Positions 35,815-45,837 are shown, counted from the stretch's first letter. The stretch is DNA of 64,000 nt from Leptolyngbya sp. CCY15150 (GCF_016888135.1 NZ_JACSWB010000170.1:62001-126000), one strand, 5' to 3'. Program-made: numbers and translations. The notes: generated by a model not told the origin, from the sequence alone.

Positions 35815-36225
35815 CTAGAGCGGAGCAGGATAGTTTTCTAAAACAATGCAGACCTTGTCTGGATGAGCTGGATCAAAATTAGAGCGGCATTCCTGAATCA
35901 GGGGGCGGAGTTCATCATGCAGCCGCTGCAGTTGCTGAATTTGGGTTTCAATTTGGTCTAGCTTGCTCACCAAGCGATCGTGAACGTCTTGGCAGGTGAG
36001 GGATTTGCCGTCTTTCAGCGCCAAAATGCTCCTAATTTCATCTAGGCTTAGCCCCAAAGATTTGGCCCTGGTGATAAACGCTAGCCGGTCAACATCCTGT
36101 TGACTAAAGAGCCGATAACCGGCTTCAGTCCGTTGCGGTGCAGGAATGAGGCCAATGCGCTCATAGAAATACAGCGTTTGTGGATTTAGGGCTAGGCGCT
36201 GAGCAACGTCTCCGATTTTGAACAT
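35815..36225 (-). CDS. MerR-family metal-responsive regulator
   Basis: A 136-aa protein: MFKIGDVAQRLALNPQTLYF helix-turn-helix with YYER-like FYERIGLIPAP, TEAGYRLFSQQDVDRLAFI, the long dimer helix, and a C-terminal metal-loop type end with cysteines (IQECRSNFDPAHPDKVCIV), as in the CueR/ZntR branch. The two cysteines eleven or so residues apart suggest a soft or divalent metal ligand set. It is upstream of and collinear with the thioredoxin-permease operon, which carries a matching dyad, and probably regulates both itself and that operon. An ATG three codons upstream (36234) is possible. Confidence 0.85.
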   Translation of the reverse strand: MFKIGDVAQRLALNPQTLYFYERIGLIPAPQRTEAGYRLFSQQDVDRLAFITRAKSLGLSLDEIRSILALKDGKSLTCQDVHDRLVSKLDQIETQIQQLQRLHDELRPLIQECRSNFDPAHPDKVCIVLENYPAPL

Positions 36226-36264
36226 AGATCCCATCCATGGCAGCTTGGTTCATCCACGGTAAAC

Positions 36265-36282
36265 CTTATAGTTCGATATAAG
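36265..36282. promoter_or_regulatory. Candidate MerR autoregulatory operator
   Basis: CTTATA (36265-36270) and TATAAG (36277-36282) form a dyad with a 6-nt centre 40 bp upstream of the merR start. The same half-sites occur in the 18-nt palindrome before the thioredoxin gene. Autoregulation is inferred. Confidence 0.55.
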
Positions 36283-36945
36283 CTTAGGGCTAGGACAATC
36301 TGAAGATTGCTGAAACCGTTAGCCATGAGCCTTCACGGACTGCCCTGCCTATGCGATCGCCCCTTGATCTCTGGGCAGGCATGGGGAGCGATCGCAAAGT
36401 TCTTTACCACAATTTTTTCACTTTCTTCTGACCCCTTCCCCAATGCCTTGTATCAACAAACCAGAGTAGCCGCACAGGGCGATCGCTATGTCGTCTAAGC
36501 CAATAGACGTCTTAGCATAGGAATGATTCATTAGGCAAGATCATGAGTAAGGTCATACAATTAGGTCTTACGCATCGAATGGTTGAGGATGAATTAACTG
36601 TTCATTGAACTCACAACTTCAGCCAGCTAGCTTTAACCATGGGCTATCCAGCCTTGTCATGACATTCACCGCAAGGAATCCTGACCGTTATGCTGTATCG
36701 ACGAATCTCACCCAATCCAGCCGAGTTGGGGAGACTCATCTAGACTGTGGTCAGAAAACGTAATAGAATCCTGTTCGGCTAAGGCCTTAGCCGCTCACTG
36801 TGTTAACGACCAGCGTAAAACGGGGCCAGGTAACGGGTTCATTCATTATTCCCAGCCCCAACACCCATCGGGTGTATGCACCATTGTTAACCTTTGATCA
36901 ATTTGTTTAGCAATCGCACCGTCCTAGTTGCAGGAGAGTTAAGGA
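36283..36945. other. Long intergenic region upstream of mreB
   Basis: About 660 bp without a credible gene; a 63-codon rightward frame (36307-36498) is HIP1-rich and unlike any family. The part next to mreB must carry its promoter and the leader of the mreBCD operon. Nothing else was recognised. Confidence 0.5.
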
Positions 36946-37989
36946 GTGGGCTTCTTCAGTCGTTTCTCGTTTTCACGAGATATGGGTATCGATTTGGGTA
37001 CCGCTAACACACTGGTTTACGTTTCCGGCAAGGGAATTGTTCTTCAAGAACCCTCGGTCGTGGCGATGGATCAAGAAAACAAAGTGCCTCTTGCCGTCGG
37101 GGAAGATGCAAAAAAAATGCTCGGTCGTACTCCCGGAAATGTAGTTGCCCTACGTCCCCTGCGGGACGGTGTGATTGCCGATTTTGATACGGCTGAGCTC
37201 ATGCTCAAGCATTTCATTCGGCGAGTGCATGAGGGACGAACGCTAGTCTCTCCCCGCATTGTCATTGGTATTCCCAGCGGCGTGACCGGGGTTGAACGGC
37301 GCGCGGTGATGGAGGCTGCTTCTCAAGCCGGCGCTAGAGATGTCTACCTCATTGATGAGCCAGTGGCTGCAGCTATTGGCGCTGGGCTGCCTGTGGCAGA
37401 ACCGACCGGCAACATGATCATCGATATCGGCGGTGGTACCACCGAGGTAGCTGTCTTGAGTTTGCAGGGCACGGTACTGAGTGAATCGGTGCGGGTGGCA
37501 GGAGATGAGCTGAGCGAAGCCATCACCCAGTACATGAAAAAGGTTCACAACCTGGTGATTGGGGAACGTACGGCAGAGGAAATCAAGATCTTCATCGGCT
37601 CGGCCTATCCCACCGATGGCGATAATGAAACCCTGATGGATGTGCGCGGTCTGCATATGCTGTCTGGTCTACCTCGCACCATCACCGTTAAGAGCCCGGA
37701 AATCCGAGAAGCGATGTCGGAACCGCTATCGGTGATTGTGGAAGCCGTGAAGCGCACCCTAGAGCGCACGCCTCCCGAATTAGCCGCCGACATTATCGAT
37801 CGGGGCATTATGCTAGCTGGCGGTGGAGCACTGCTGCGCGGGCTAGATACTCTGATTAGCCATGAAACGGGCATTGTGGTACATATCGCCGCTGATCCCC
37901 TGAGTTGTGTTGTCCTCGGTACCGGACGAGTGCTGGAGAACTTCAAGCAGCTTGAGCGGGTCTTCAGTGGGCGATCGCGCAATCTCTAG
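36946..37989 (+). CDS. mreB: Rod-shape-determining actin homologue MreB
   Basis: Bacterial actin that directs lateral wall synthesis; 347 aa, membrane-associated filaments. N-terminal amphipathic [11 protein letters not shown], then the phosphate-1 motif [14 protein letters not shown], phosphate-2 [16 protein letters not shown], and adenosine motif [14 protein letters not shown] are all present. The start is GTG at 36946 preceded by AGGAGAG/AAGGAG-like sequence. First gene of the mreB-mreC-mreD order, with 144 bp before mreC. Confidence 0.95.
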   Translation: MGFFSRFSFSRDMGIDLGTANTLVYVSGKGIVLQEPSVVAMDQENKVPLAVGEDAKKMLGRTPGNVVALRPLRDGVIADFDTAELMLKHFIRRVHEGRTLVSPRIVIGIPSGVTGVERRAVMEAASQAGARDVYLIDEPVAAAIGAGLPVAEPTGNMIIDIGGGTTEVAVLSLQGTVLSESVRVAGDELSEAITQYMKKVHNLVIGERTAEEIKIFIGSAYPTDGDNETLMDVRGLHMLSGLPRTITVKSPEIREAMSEPLSVIVEAVKRTLERTPPELAADIIDRGIMLAGGGALLRGLDTLISHETGIVVHIAADPLSCVVLGTGRVLENFKQLERVFSGRSRNL

Positions 37990-38133
37990 GGCGATCGCTC
38001 TGACGATTGCTGTAGCATGAACTCTGCAGGTGCTGCTAGCCAACAACTTCAGCCCCTGCACCGTTTATCACAGCTATAGTCCCAGGTTCGGCTACCCCCA
38101 GGGTAGCGACATCCTATCTACACAATCACTTAG

Positions 38134-38931
38134 ATGTATTCTTTACGCCGTTGGTGGGGTCAGTACGCACTAAAAGCCGGGATGGTGGGTCTGCTGTTAA
38201 GTCTGGCCTGGGGCATCCGGCAAACGAATGCTGGCATATTTTTGGAGCTGTACGGCATTTTGTCGCGCCCGTTCCAGGGTACGCCAGACCAAGTTGACAT
38301 GCTGGAAACAGCCCAATCCCGAGAGCTGCAGCAGCGAGTTGTGGAGCTGGAAAGCGAAAATCGTCGGCTTCAAGAACTGCTCGACTATCGTGAGAATACA
38401 TCCCAGGCGGGCGTTGTTGCCCCCGTTATTGGCCGCAGCTCCGATCATTGGTGGCAACAGCTCACCGTTGCCAAGGGCAGTCGTGATGGCGTCTCGGTGG
38501 GCGATGTGGTGTCGGGCACGGGTGGGCTAGTAGGACGCATTGTACAGGTGACTCCCAACACCAGCCGCGTGCTGTTGATTAGCGACCCATCGAGTCAGGT
38601 GGGGGTCACGATTAGTCGATCGCGCTCCATGGGCTACATTCGCGGTCAGTCTGAAAGCCGCGTGGTCATGGAATTTTTTGATAAGGTACCGGAGGTGCAG
38701 GCAGGGGATGCGGTGTCCACATCTTCCTTGAGCCAACTGTTTCCGCCAGGCCTACCCGTGGGGGTGGTGGAATCGGTGAACCTCAACCGCAGCCCGGCTC
38801 CTGAGGCGGTGATTGAGCTCACCTCGCCCATTAGTCGGTTGGAGTGGGTGATTATTACCCCCAATTCGCGGATGCCCATGCCTGAAGATGTAATGCCTGA
38901 CGATGCTCCATCTTCTAATGAATCTCAGTAA
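38134..38931 (+). CDS. mreC: Rod-shape-determining protein MreC
   Basis: Bitopic elongasome scaffold, 265 aa. One N-terminal transmembrane helix (about 11-30), a coiled coil (about 56-88, RELQQRVVELESENRRLQEL) and the beta-barrel periplasmic domain (GRSSDHWWQQLTVAKGSRDG, SGTGGLVGRIVQVTPNTSRV). Follows mreB and precedes mreD by 33 bp. Normal length and no oddities. Confidence 0.93.
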   Translation: MYSLRRWWGQYALKAGMVGLLLSLAWGIRQTNAGIFLELYGILSRPFQGTPDQVDMLETAQSRELQQRVVELESENRRLQELLDYRENTSQAGVVAPVIGRSSDHWWQQLTVAKGSRDGVSVGDVVSGTGGLVGRIVQVTPNTSRVLLISDPSSQVGVTISRSRSMGYIRGQSESRVVMEFFDKVPEVQAGDAVSTSSLSQLFPPGLPVGVVESVNLNRSPAPEAVIELTSPISRLEWVIITPNSRMPMPEDVMPDDAPSSNESQ

Positions 38932-38964
38932 TATTTCTCAGCGATTCCTCTCAGCGATACTCCA

Positions 38965-39555
38965 ATGACCCGAGTGATGACCTTAAGCGATCGCCTCAAT
39001 CTAGGAAGCAAGCAAGGGCCCCGCATCGCCAACTGGAGCATTACGGTGCTGTCGGTGGTGCTTTGTGTGCTGATGTTGCCGACTCGCTTTCCGGGCATGG
39101 AGCTGCTCGGCGTTGGCCCCAATTGGCTATTAATTTGGGTTGTGGCTTGGAGCGTCAAGCGGCCGGCATGGCAGGGGGCGATCGCTGGTTTGGTTTTAGG
39201 ACTCATCCAAGATGGCATGACCGCCACCACGCCGTCCCATGCCGTCGGCCTGGTGATTGCTGGTGTCTTGACGGCCCGCATTCAAAAGCAGCGTTTCCTG
39301 CAGGAAGATTTTATTTCCATTGCGCTGATTGTTTTCGGCATGGCTGTTTTGTCTGAAACCATTACCGCCCTGCAGTTTAGTGTTCATGCTTGGATCAACG
39401 ATCGCGACTCGATTCAGTACTCGCTATCGAGAATTTGGTATTACCACCAGCGCATTGCCCTTAGTTCAGCCATTCTCAGCAGTATGTGGTCGCCCGTCAT
39501 TTATTATCCGCTCAACCGCTGGTGGGAACGAATCAAAGCTGTTGAACCCTCCTAG
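38965..39555 (+). CDS. mreD: Rod-shape-determining protein MreD
   Basis: Small integral membrane protein of the elongasome, 196 aa with about five helices (ITVLSVVLCVLMLPTRF, LLGVGPNWLLIWVVAWSVKR, AGLVLGLIQDGMTATTPSHA). The position after mreC and the PNWLLIWVVAW segment identify it. Its TAG stop codon is the first three bases of MITE-like copy C, so the original 3' end may have been changed slightly by that insertion. Confidence 0.88.
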   Translation: MTRVMTLSDRLNLGSKQGPRIANWSITVLSVVLCVLMLPTRFPGMELLGVGPNWLLIWVVAWSVKRPAWQGAIAGLVLGLIQDGMTATTPSHAVGLVIAGVLTARIQKQRFLQEDFISIALIVFGMAVLSETITALQFSVHAWINDRDSIQYSLSRIWYYHQRIALSSAILSSMWSPVIYYPLNRWWERIKAVEPS

Positions 39556-39660
39556 TACTGTAAGAGAGAAGAACGAAGAGAGAAGAACGACAAGGACTTC
39601 CAGGACACACAAGTTTTCCCGCCTCAGCACATAGGCGGGTTACGTCCGCCTGAGACTACT
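39553..39660 (+). mobile_element. MITE-like repeat, copy C
   Basis: 108 bp starting TAGTACTGTAAGAGAG and ending GAGACTACT, with two AGAAGAACGA-type units and the CCCGCCT...AGGCGGG hairpin. It directly follows mreD, whose stop codon is the repeat's TAG. Closest to copies A and B in the CCAGGACACACAAG core. Confidence 0.75.
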
Positions 39661-39939
39661 AAGGGCATTTTCCCTTCATCGAATATTCACGGAAGTCTTG
39701 ACACAATTGATACAGGATACTGACCCCATCCTCCGGATTGCGATCGCCCGTTTAGAAAACTTGAGCAGAGATACACCCAGTCTCATCCATCTGGGAAGTC
39801 TTTCTGCAACCCCACCCAACCTGGATCTTCCAACACCTAACTTGATAGTGAACAGGTGCTGGAGATGCTTCACGCTCAGCCGTGATGGGACATAGCAGAT
39901 TGATTTTCCTAAGGCCCACCTTAGCCCTGCTCTATTCCC
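39661..39939. other. Intergenic region before the pilin-like gene
   Basis: About 280 bp; TTGACA at about 39697 is a possible -35 box. A 65-codon rightward frame (39698-39895) has no family features. No other signal seen. Confidence 0.4.
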
Positions 39940-40434
39940 ATGATGACCTTACCCATCCGGACACAACCGAGGCGATCGCTCCTAGCAGATAGCAGTCCAC
40001 CTACAGACGCTGGATTTACCATGATGGAACTTATGGTATCCATTGTGATTATAGGCACCTTGTTTGTCTTGGCTTACCCATCGTTTATTAACCAGGTATC
40101 CAAGGCGCGGCAGTCGGAAGCGCAGTCGTACATTGGCGCAGTCAATCGAGCCCAGCAAGCCCACTATCTGCAGCACCGACGGTTTGGTGAATTACCGGAT
40201 TTGGAAGTCGGCATTCGCACCTTCACCGAGCATTACACCTACACCACGGAGCCAGAAGGTGTTGGCATGGAGGCGATCGCCCAAACCACGGCGACCCCCA
40301 CCGACAACACCATTCGTGGCTATTTAGGCAAAGTCTGGATTGGCCTGGCAGGGGGAGCAGGCACCACCTTTACGCTGATGTGCGAGGGATCCGTGGGGCT
40401 TGTGCCTGTTGTAGAAGGCACTACCTGCCCTTAA
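39940..40434 (+). CDS. Type IV pilin-like protein
   Basis: A 164-aa prepilin. The leader ends at DAG and is followed by FTMMELMVSIVIIGTLFVLA, with Gly at the cleavage position and Glu5 of the mature form, so it should be processed by PilD. The globular part (YPSFINQVSKARQSEAQSY, NRAQQAHYLQHRRFGEL, GLVPVVEGTTCP) resembles PilA-type major or minor pilins of cyanobacteria, used in motility and DNA uptake. Leader of 25 residues is slightly long; a second ATG at 39943 is equivalent. Confidence 0.88.
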   Translation: MMTLPIRTQPRRSLLADSSPPTDAGFTMMELMVSIVIIGTLFVLAYPSFINQVSKARQSEAQSYIGAVNRAQQAHYLQHRRFGELPDLEVGIRTFTEHYTYTTEPEGVGMEAIAQTTATPTDNTIRGYLGKVWIGLAGGAGTTFTLMCEGSVGLVPVVEGTTCP

Positions 40435-40518
40435 GATGCTTGGTCTCCCAGGCTACAGCCCAAAACCTGGCGAGTAGATTCTCCCAATGGATGCAGGCGA
40501 TGGATGCAGGCGACGCAT

Positions 40519-40806
40519 TCAGTCGATAGATACGGCATCCACATCAATGGCTTGAGCAACCTCAGCAGCATCAGGCTCAGACTCTGACGGCGAGGCGGGC
40601 TCGGGTGGCCGAACGCGATCGCTGATCATTTGGAACAGACCCGACACTAACAGCGTCATGAGGACAGCATCATCCACCTGCCCTAAAAGGGGAATAAAGT
40701 CTGGTGATAGGTCAATGGGGCTCAAAAAGTAAACCAGTGTGCCAACAATCAAAATCCAGCGATAGGTTGGATGATTGAGAATCTGGCGGTACCACCTATT
40801 CAACAT
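40519..40806 (-). CDS. YkvA family (DUF1232) membrane protein
   Basis: A 95-aa protein: one or two hydrophobic helices in RWILIVGTLVYFLSPIDLSP, followed by DFIPLLGQVDDAVLMTLLVS, the exact DUF1232 hallmark, and an acidic tail. Function unknown; often near stress or cell-envelope genes. A GTG 13 codons upstream (40845) is an alternative start. Convergent with the pilin-like gene. Confidence 0.88.
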   Translation of the reverse strand: MLNRWYRQILNHPTYRWILIVGTLVYFLSPIDLSPDFIPLLGQVDDAVLMTLLVSGLFQMISDRVRPPEPASPSESEPDAAEVAQAIDVDAVSID

Positions 40807-40845
40807 TTGTACAAAACCTTCACGGCGAGAACAGTTGCGGAGCAC

Positions 40846-41145
40846 ATAAGCTCCTATGCATGTTTCGTGAGCAACCCCGAAGGCAGCCCTTCCTAGCCTA
40901 GACTATGGCTGGGTGCCATTATGATGAGTGCGGGGCATTTTGCCAACGATTACCCTAGAATTGTATCGACTAGGGGGCGATCGCGCTTGACTCTCGTCGT
41001 AGCTCACCCCCATTCCTAGACCAACGGTGTAGACATCCGTCAGAATTTCTTGCGGATGATACTGGGTGACTGGTGCAGTATCTCTGTAGAATGCAAACTG
41101 GATACAACGACAGGTGTGAGGATCATTCCAGAGTGAGAGGCCATT
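40846..41145. other. Intergenic region, divergent promoters
   Basis: About 300 bp between the leftward DUF1232 gene and the rightward ExbB-like gene. No ORF; no specific operator recognised. Confidence 0.45.
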
Positions 41146-41991
41146 GTGAACATTCCTGAATTATTTCAAGAGGGCGGCTTGGCCATGTGGCCGCTGTTGG
41201 TGCTGTCCATCTTGGCACTGACGACTATTATTGAACGCATTTGGTTTTGGTCAAAAATCTTGACTCGCGAGCGGGAGATTGCCGGACGGGTGATCGAAGC
41301 GGCACGGCGAGACTGGCAGGCCGCAGCAGATATTGCCCGCCGAGCCAATGATCAACCCATTGGGCGTTTTCTCTACAATGCCCTCCACCTCTACCAGCCT
41401 GTTCCAGAAGTATTCCAGCTTGCTTTAGAAACGGCGGCCGACGAAGAGCTGACGGCTATGCGCCGAGGCGACAAAATTTTAGAAGTCGTGATTGCCCTTT
41501 CTCCCTTATTGGGACTCCTCGGCACCGTGCTAGGGCTGATGGAATCCTTAGGCTCCATTAGCCTTGGGGATATTGGTACCACCTCCACCGCCGGTGTGAC
41601 CTTCGGGATTTCAAGGGCGTTGATTACCACCGCGACGGGTTTAATCATTGCGATCGCTAGCTTGGCTTTTTATCGCCTGTTTCAAGGCTTTGTCTTTGGA
41701 CAATCCAAGATTTTTCGCAAGGCTGGCAACGAGCTAGAACTGCTCTACCGCAAAGATTGGTCAGAACATCGGTTCATCACATCTCCAGCCCATCCATCGG
41801 CCCATCCCTCCCATCTAGCCGCCGCGGCTGTAGCCAACGTCCAAGAAGCACAGCCAGCCAATGGTGACGGTCTAGCTAAAGATCCAGCCACAGATCCAGC
41901 TAAAGATCTAGCCACAGATCCCGCTACAGACCCCTCTTCCTCTGACCCATCGTCAGACGAACCGGCTAGCGAAGAATCCTCAACCTACTGA
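41146..41991 (+). CDS. exbB: MotA/TolQ/ExbB proton channel family protein
   Basis: Inner-membrane proton-channel subunit, 281 aa, energising TonB-dependent uptake or Tol. Three helices: WPLLVLSILALTTIIERIWF, then SPLLGLLGTVLGLMESLGSI and the third with ISRALITTATGLIIAIASLA, bearing the conserved TxxGLxxA. An Asp/Thr/Pro-rich repeat (AKDPATDP-type, about 245-275) forms the C-terminus. GTG start at 41146. The ExbD gene follows 29 bp later. TolQ versus ExbB cannot be told apart without a TonB or TolA partner. Confidence 0.88.
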   Translation: MNIPELFQEGGLAMWPLLVLSILALTTIIERIWFWSKILTREREIAGRVIEAARRDWQAAADIARRANDQPIGRFLYNALHLYQPVPEVFQLALETAADEELTAMRRGDKILEVVIALSPLLGLLGTVLGLMESLGSISLGDIGTTSTAGVTFGISRALITTATGLIIAIASLAFYRLFQGFVFGQSKIFRKAGNELELLYRKDWSEHRFITSPAHPSAHPSHLAAAAVANVQEAQPANGDGLAKDPATDPAKDLATDPATDPSSSDPSSDEPASEESSTY

Positions 41992-42020
41992 ACTACATTG
42001 ACCGAGAAGGGGCACGGCGT

Positions 42021-42641
42021 ATGAAAATCAACATGGGTTCTCCCGACGAAGAAACACGCATCGAGATTCTACCGATGATCGACGTGATCTTCTGCATTTT
42101 GACCTTCTTCATCTTGGCAGCCATGGGGCTGACCCGCCAAGCTGGCATCAACGTAGACCTGCCGCGGGCTAGCTCGGGCACCAGTCAAATGCGCGAAATG
42201 CTGATTGTCAGCCTTGATCCCATTGGTCAACTCTATGTCGATCGCCAGCCGGTGAACGAACAAGAGCTAATTCGCGAATTACTCACCTATCAAGTCAGTA
42301 GCCCCAGCGGGTTGATTGTGCTCTATGCGTCTCGTTCGGCCAGCTACAACGAAGTGGTGAGCGTCCTAGACTTACTGCGCTCAACGGGGAGCGATCGCGT
42401 TGCCCTAGCCACCCTACCCGATCGCCAGGGCGGCAGTGCCCTTGATGGAAACGAATCCCTTGATCTCGATGAGTTGCTCAATCAAGAGTTTGATGATTTG
42501 AATCGTTTGACCCCTGACGGGCCATCGAGGGCAGACGAAGTGCCCTTGATCGATCCCCGAGATATTGATCCCCTCACGCCCCCCAGTAGCCCAGAACGGT
42601 CAACCTCTCCGAGCGCTCCCTCCGGGACAAAATCACCCTAA
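42021..42641 (+). CDS. exbD: ExbD/TolR family transport protein
   Basis: A 206-aa single-pass protein. Helix I with the essential aspartate is EILPMIDVIFCILTFFILAA; the periplasmic domain follows (LIVSLDPIGQLYVDRQPVNE, LIVLYASRSASYNEVVSVLD). The long C-terminal extension (about 140-206) is acidic and Ser/Pro-rich, not typical for the family. It partners the ExbB-like protein directly upstream. Confidence 0.88.
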   Translation: MKINMGSPDEETRIEILPMIDVIFCILTFFILAAMGLTRQAGINVDLPRASSGTSQMREMLIVSLDPIGQLYVDRQPVNEQELIRELLTYQVSSPSGLIVLYASRSASYNEVVSVLDLLRSTGSDRVALATLPDRQGGSALDGNESLDLDELLNQEFDDLNRLTPDGPSRADEVPLIDPRDIDPLTPPSSPERSTSPSAPSGTKSP

Positions 42642-42903
42642 GGGAAGAGCGGCAAACTTCGACACTTTCGTCCTTCAGACTGAGCCGTGAAGAACCCTTA
42701 TACAGGATTCTATAAAGAGCCGCTGAAATGATACAGTTTTGGCGGATACTTGCCATGAGCATGTCTGTTCATGGTGAACTGAAGATAAGGGCGACCTGTA
42801 GATGACCTAACCGAGGAGCTATGGTTCCTAACGGGCGATCGTCTCTTAGCCCGGCTCTTCATCAATCTCGGTACACCTGTCACCTGAAGGACGTGTTAAA
42901 CGT

Positions 42904-43272
42904 ATGGACATTACACAGCTTATTATCATCTGGCTATTCGTCACGATTAGCCTGATTATCGTGTCTAAAATTCCGCTGCTCGGCGTTGAAATTGATGGTT
43001 TTGGAAAAGCTCTGATTTCTGGGGCTGTCTTTGGGCTACTCAACGCAATTGGTCAGTGGTTGCTGAGTGCAACGGCTCTTTTGAACTGGGTCTCTCTCGG
43101 AATCTATGGACTGATCCTCAACACGATTGTCTTTGGCTTAGCAGCTAAATTAGTCGTGGGCTTTCGTTTGAGACACGGCATTTGGAGCGCTATTTTGGGC
43201 GCATTCTTCATGGCCATTGTCATGAGCATCGTTGGTTGGGTATTCCGCAGTGTTATTGGCGTTCCTGTGTAG
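42904..43272 (+). CDS. Phage holin family (4-TM) small membrane protein
   Basis: A 122-aa protein with four hydrophobic helices (DITQLIIIWLFVTISLIIVS, ALISGAVFGLLNAIGQWLLS, WVSLGIYGLILNTIVFGLAA, WSAILGAFFMAIVMSIVGWV). The repeat-like layout fits the 'phage holin family 4 superfamily' (YvlD/DUF360-like), which is chromosomal in many bacteria and not phage-related. Function unknown. Monocistronic. Confidence 0.8.
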   Translation: MDITQLIIIWLFVTISLIIVSKIPLLGVEIDGFGKALISGAVFGLLNAIGQWLLSATALLNWVSLGIYGLILNTIVFGLAAKLVVGFRLRHGIWSAILGAFFMAIVMSIVGWVFRSVIGVPV

Positions 43273-43399
43273 GCGATCGCTTAACCGCCACTGAACCGTT
43301 TCTAACGAAACCGTTACCTAACTGTTATGAGCGGCAGATGCCAACGTAGTTGAAAGTGCATCCGCCGCTCCGTCTATGTCAAACCCTACGCGTCAAACC

Positions 43400-44065
43400 C
43401 TATTCATTGATGCGGTAGGCATTCACAATGGTTTGAGCATCGGTGTTGTAGTTGGCATATTGGGCATTGATGCCGTGGAGATTCAGAATAAAAATGTTAT
43501 CCCCTCGTTGCTCCACAAAGCTCACGGAATCTAACACATTGCCCTGGGGATCGGTACCGATCCAATCGAGCCGTAAGCTGCCATCCGGCTGAACCTCTGT
43601 TCCTTGCCATTCAACTTCGGTTAAGCGGGTTTCATATTCTTGCTTTAGACCCGTCTCAAGCTGTTCATCGGTGAGCTGCTGCCCTTGCGCTGGGCCAAAG
43701 TCTATAGAGCCACCAAACTGATCATCGGCAGACACAAAGACAACGCCACTGCCCGTTTCTTGAAACTCATAGCCGCTGGGAAAAGCGACTTCAAACAAGC
43801 CATTCGGCTCTTCATAAACTTGGCTACCAGCCGGGGCCTCAGCAGCAGGGGTATCGGGTGCCTCCGCCGTGGGTGTCTCAGCGGGCGTATCTCCGGCAGG
43901 AGCATCTGCCGTGGGAGCTTCCCCTGCTGGGGTCTCAGTCGGTGTTTCCGTCGTGGTGCTGTCGCCGGTAGTCGGATCCTCGGCGGTCGAGTCATTACCG
44001 CCACAGCCAGCCAAGGTTAGGGTTGAGACAAGCAGAAGGGATGTAACAGCAGAAACGTATTTCAT
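43400..44065 (-). CDS. Putative lipoprotein with Thr/Pro/Ala-rich linker
   Basis: A 221-aa exported protein. Signal sequence with lipobox LTLAGC (Cys21), then a 60-residue linker of TPTAEAPDTPA-like repeats, then a globular domain (LFEVAFPSGYEFQETGSGVV, DWIGTDPQGNVLDSVSFVEQ, FILNLHGINAQYANYNTDAQ) similar to lipid-binding or PsbP-like domains only in outline. Function not identified. The ATG at 44065 is the natural start; an upstream open stretch to 44122 is not signal-like. Confidence 0.75.
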   Translation of the reverse strand: MKYVSAVTSLLLVSTLTLAGCGGNDSTAEDPTTGDSTTTETPTETPAGEAPTADAPAGDTPAETPTAEAPDTPAAEAPAGSQVYEEPNGLFEVAFPSGYEFQETGSGVVFVSADDQFGGSIDFGPAQGQQLTDEQLETGLKQEYETRLTEVEWQGTEVQPDGSLRLDWIGTDPQGNVLDSVSFVEQRGDNIFILNLHGINAQYANYNTDAQTIVNAYRINE

Positions 44066-44237
44066 GGCTAATTCTTGTAGATTATTCGCGTTTAATACTA
44101 GTGCATCATAGCGATCGCCCATCAGATTTGATCGCTAACCCGCTCTTTAGAATGCAAGCCCATTGAAAAGCACACCAGAGGCGATCGCTTGTCGGCCAAC
44201 GGTTTGACAGCAACAGATGCTGGGTAGCCTAACCCCT

Positions 44238-45761
44238 CTAGTCGTCAGCAGCGTCATCCGATCGCTCTGGCTTCAGCAAGGGAAACGCGATTACATCTCG
44301 AATGCTGGGAGAATTGGTCAACAGCATGACGAGGCGATCGACGCCCAGACCCATGCCCCCCGTGGGCGGCATCCCATACTCTAGAGCCGTCAAGAAGTCT
44401 TCATCCACACCCTGAGCCTCCACATCCCCTGCTGCTTTGCGAGCAGCTTGGGCTTCTAGGCGCTGGCGTTGATCCACGGGATCGGTCAGCTCCGAGAAGC
44501 TATTGGCGGTTTCCCGTCCGACAATAAACAGCTCAAAGCGCTCTACCAGACCTGGCTTCTCGCGATGGGGTTTAGAGAGAGGGGAAATTTCCACGGGGTA
44601 ATCCAGTACAAAGGTGGGTTGAATCAAGGTTTCTTCCACCGTTTGCTCAAACGCCGCGTTGAGCACATGCCCAATACTGGCACAGTCATCTAAATGATGC
44701 AGCCCAGCGGCAGTAGCGGCGTCTCGGGCCTCATCCACCGTCGTGAACCCATGGAAATCCAGGCCTGTTTTGTCCTGCACCGCTTCATGCATGGTAACCC
44801 GTCGCCAAGGAGGCGTCAGATCAATGGACGTGCCTTGATAGTCAAGGGTCAGCGTTCCCAGTACCGCTTTGGCGGCGTTGACGATCAGGGCTTCCGTCAG
44901 ATCCATCATATCGTGGTAGTCTGCGTAGGCTTGATACACCTCAATGCTAGTAAATTCCGGATTATGGCGCGTAGATACGCCTTCATTCCGGAACACGCGC
45001 CCCATTTCAAACACCTTTTCAAAGCCACCCACAATTAACCGCTTGAGGTGTAGCTCGGTGGCAATCCGTAGATAAAGCTCTAGGTCTAGGGTGTTGTGGT
45101 AGGTGATAAACGGTCGGGCATCGGCTCCTCCTGCCTCGGCTTGCAGCACCGGCGTCTCAATTTCAATGAACCCCTGGTCATCTAAGTAGCGGCGAATTGA
45201 GGCGGTGATGCGGGCACGGCGACGGAAGGTTTCCCGCACGTCTGGATTGACAATCAAATCTACGTAGCGTTGACGATAGCGCTTGGCCACATCCGTCAAC
45301 CCATGCCACTTATCGGGCAGGGGCAGCAGAGCTTTGGTGAGGATCGTGTAGCTCGCAACGCTGACCGACAACTCTCCCTTATCGGTGCGGCGAATCGAGC
45401 CACGCACGCCCAAAAAGTCGCCAATGTCCGTCAACTGCTTGAGGTGGGTAAAGGCATCGGCATCGACCTCAGCCATGTGGGTTTGGATTTTGCCCTTGTC
45501 CAGGTAAAGCTGAATGGTGCCGCTTTCATCTTGCAGGGTGAAGAAGGCCAGCTTGCCAAAGACCCGGCGGGTGAGAATGCGCCCAGCGATCGCCACCTCC
45601 GCCGACTCTACTGCTTCACCATTGGGCAGATCGGCATACTTCTCCTGCAGCTCGGCAGCACAGTGGGTGGAGTCCCAACGGTAGGCGTAGGGGTTGATCC
45701 CCAGCTCCTTAAGTTGGGCAACTTTTTCAAGACGGGTTGCGCGAATATCGTCGGAAGCCAT
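44238..45761 (-). CDS. lysS: Lysyl-tRNA synthetase (class II)
   Basis: Charges tRNA-Lys, 507 aa. N-terminal OB domain ([35 protein letters not shown]), then class II motifs: motif 1 region [20 protein letters not shown], motif 2 [20 protein letters not shown], and motif 3 [13 protein letters not shown]. Normal length. Essential housekeeping gene, monocistronic. Confidence 0.97.
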   Translation of the reverse strand: MASDDIRATRLEKVAQLKELGINPYAYRWDSTHCAAELQEKYADLPNGEAVESAEVAIAGRILTRRVFGKLAFFTLQDESGTIQLYLDKGKIQTHMAEVDADAFTHLKQLTDIGDFLGVRGSIRRTDKGELSVSVASYTILTKALLPLPDKWHGLTDVAKRYRQRYVDLIVNPDVRETFRRRARITASIRRYLDDQGFIEIETPVLQAEAGGADARPFITYHNTLDLELYLRIATELHLKRLIVGGFEKVFEMGRVFRNEGVSTRHNPEFTSIEVYQAYADYHDMMDLTEALIVNAAKAVLGTLTLDYQGTSIDLTPPWRRVTMHEAVQDKTGLDFHGFTTVDEARDAATAAGLHHLDDCASIGHVLNAAFEQTVEETLIQPTFVLDYPVEISPLSKPHREKPGLVERFELFIVGRETANSFSELTDPVDQRQRLEAQAARKAAGDVEAQGVDEDFLTALEYGMPPTGGMGLGVDRLVMLLTNSPSIRDVIAFPLLKPERSDDAADD

Positions 45762-45837
45762 GGCTGAGGCAAAAAGTGAGTCAACAAGCTTCTAATCATA
45801 GCCCAAGGAATGGGCCGGCGATCGCCCCCATCCAGGG

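Noticed and set aside
36307..36498. 63-codon rightward frame upstream of mreB
   Set aside because: HIP1-rich, no ribosome binding site, no domain.
42904..43272. Evidence of prophage from the 'holin' gene
   Set aside because: This 4-helix family is chromosomal in many bacteria and no other phage genes are near.
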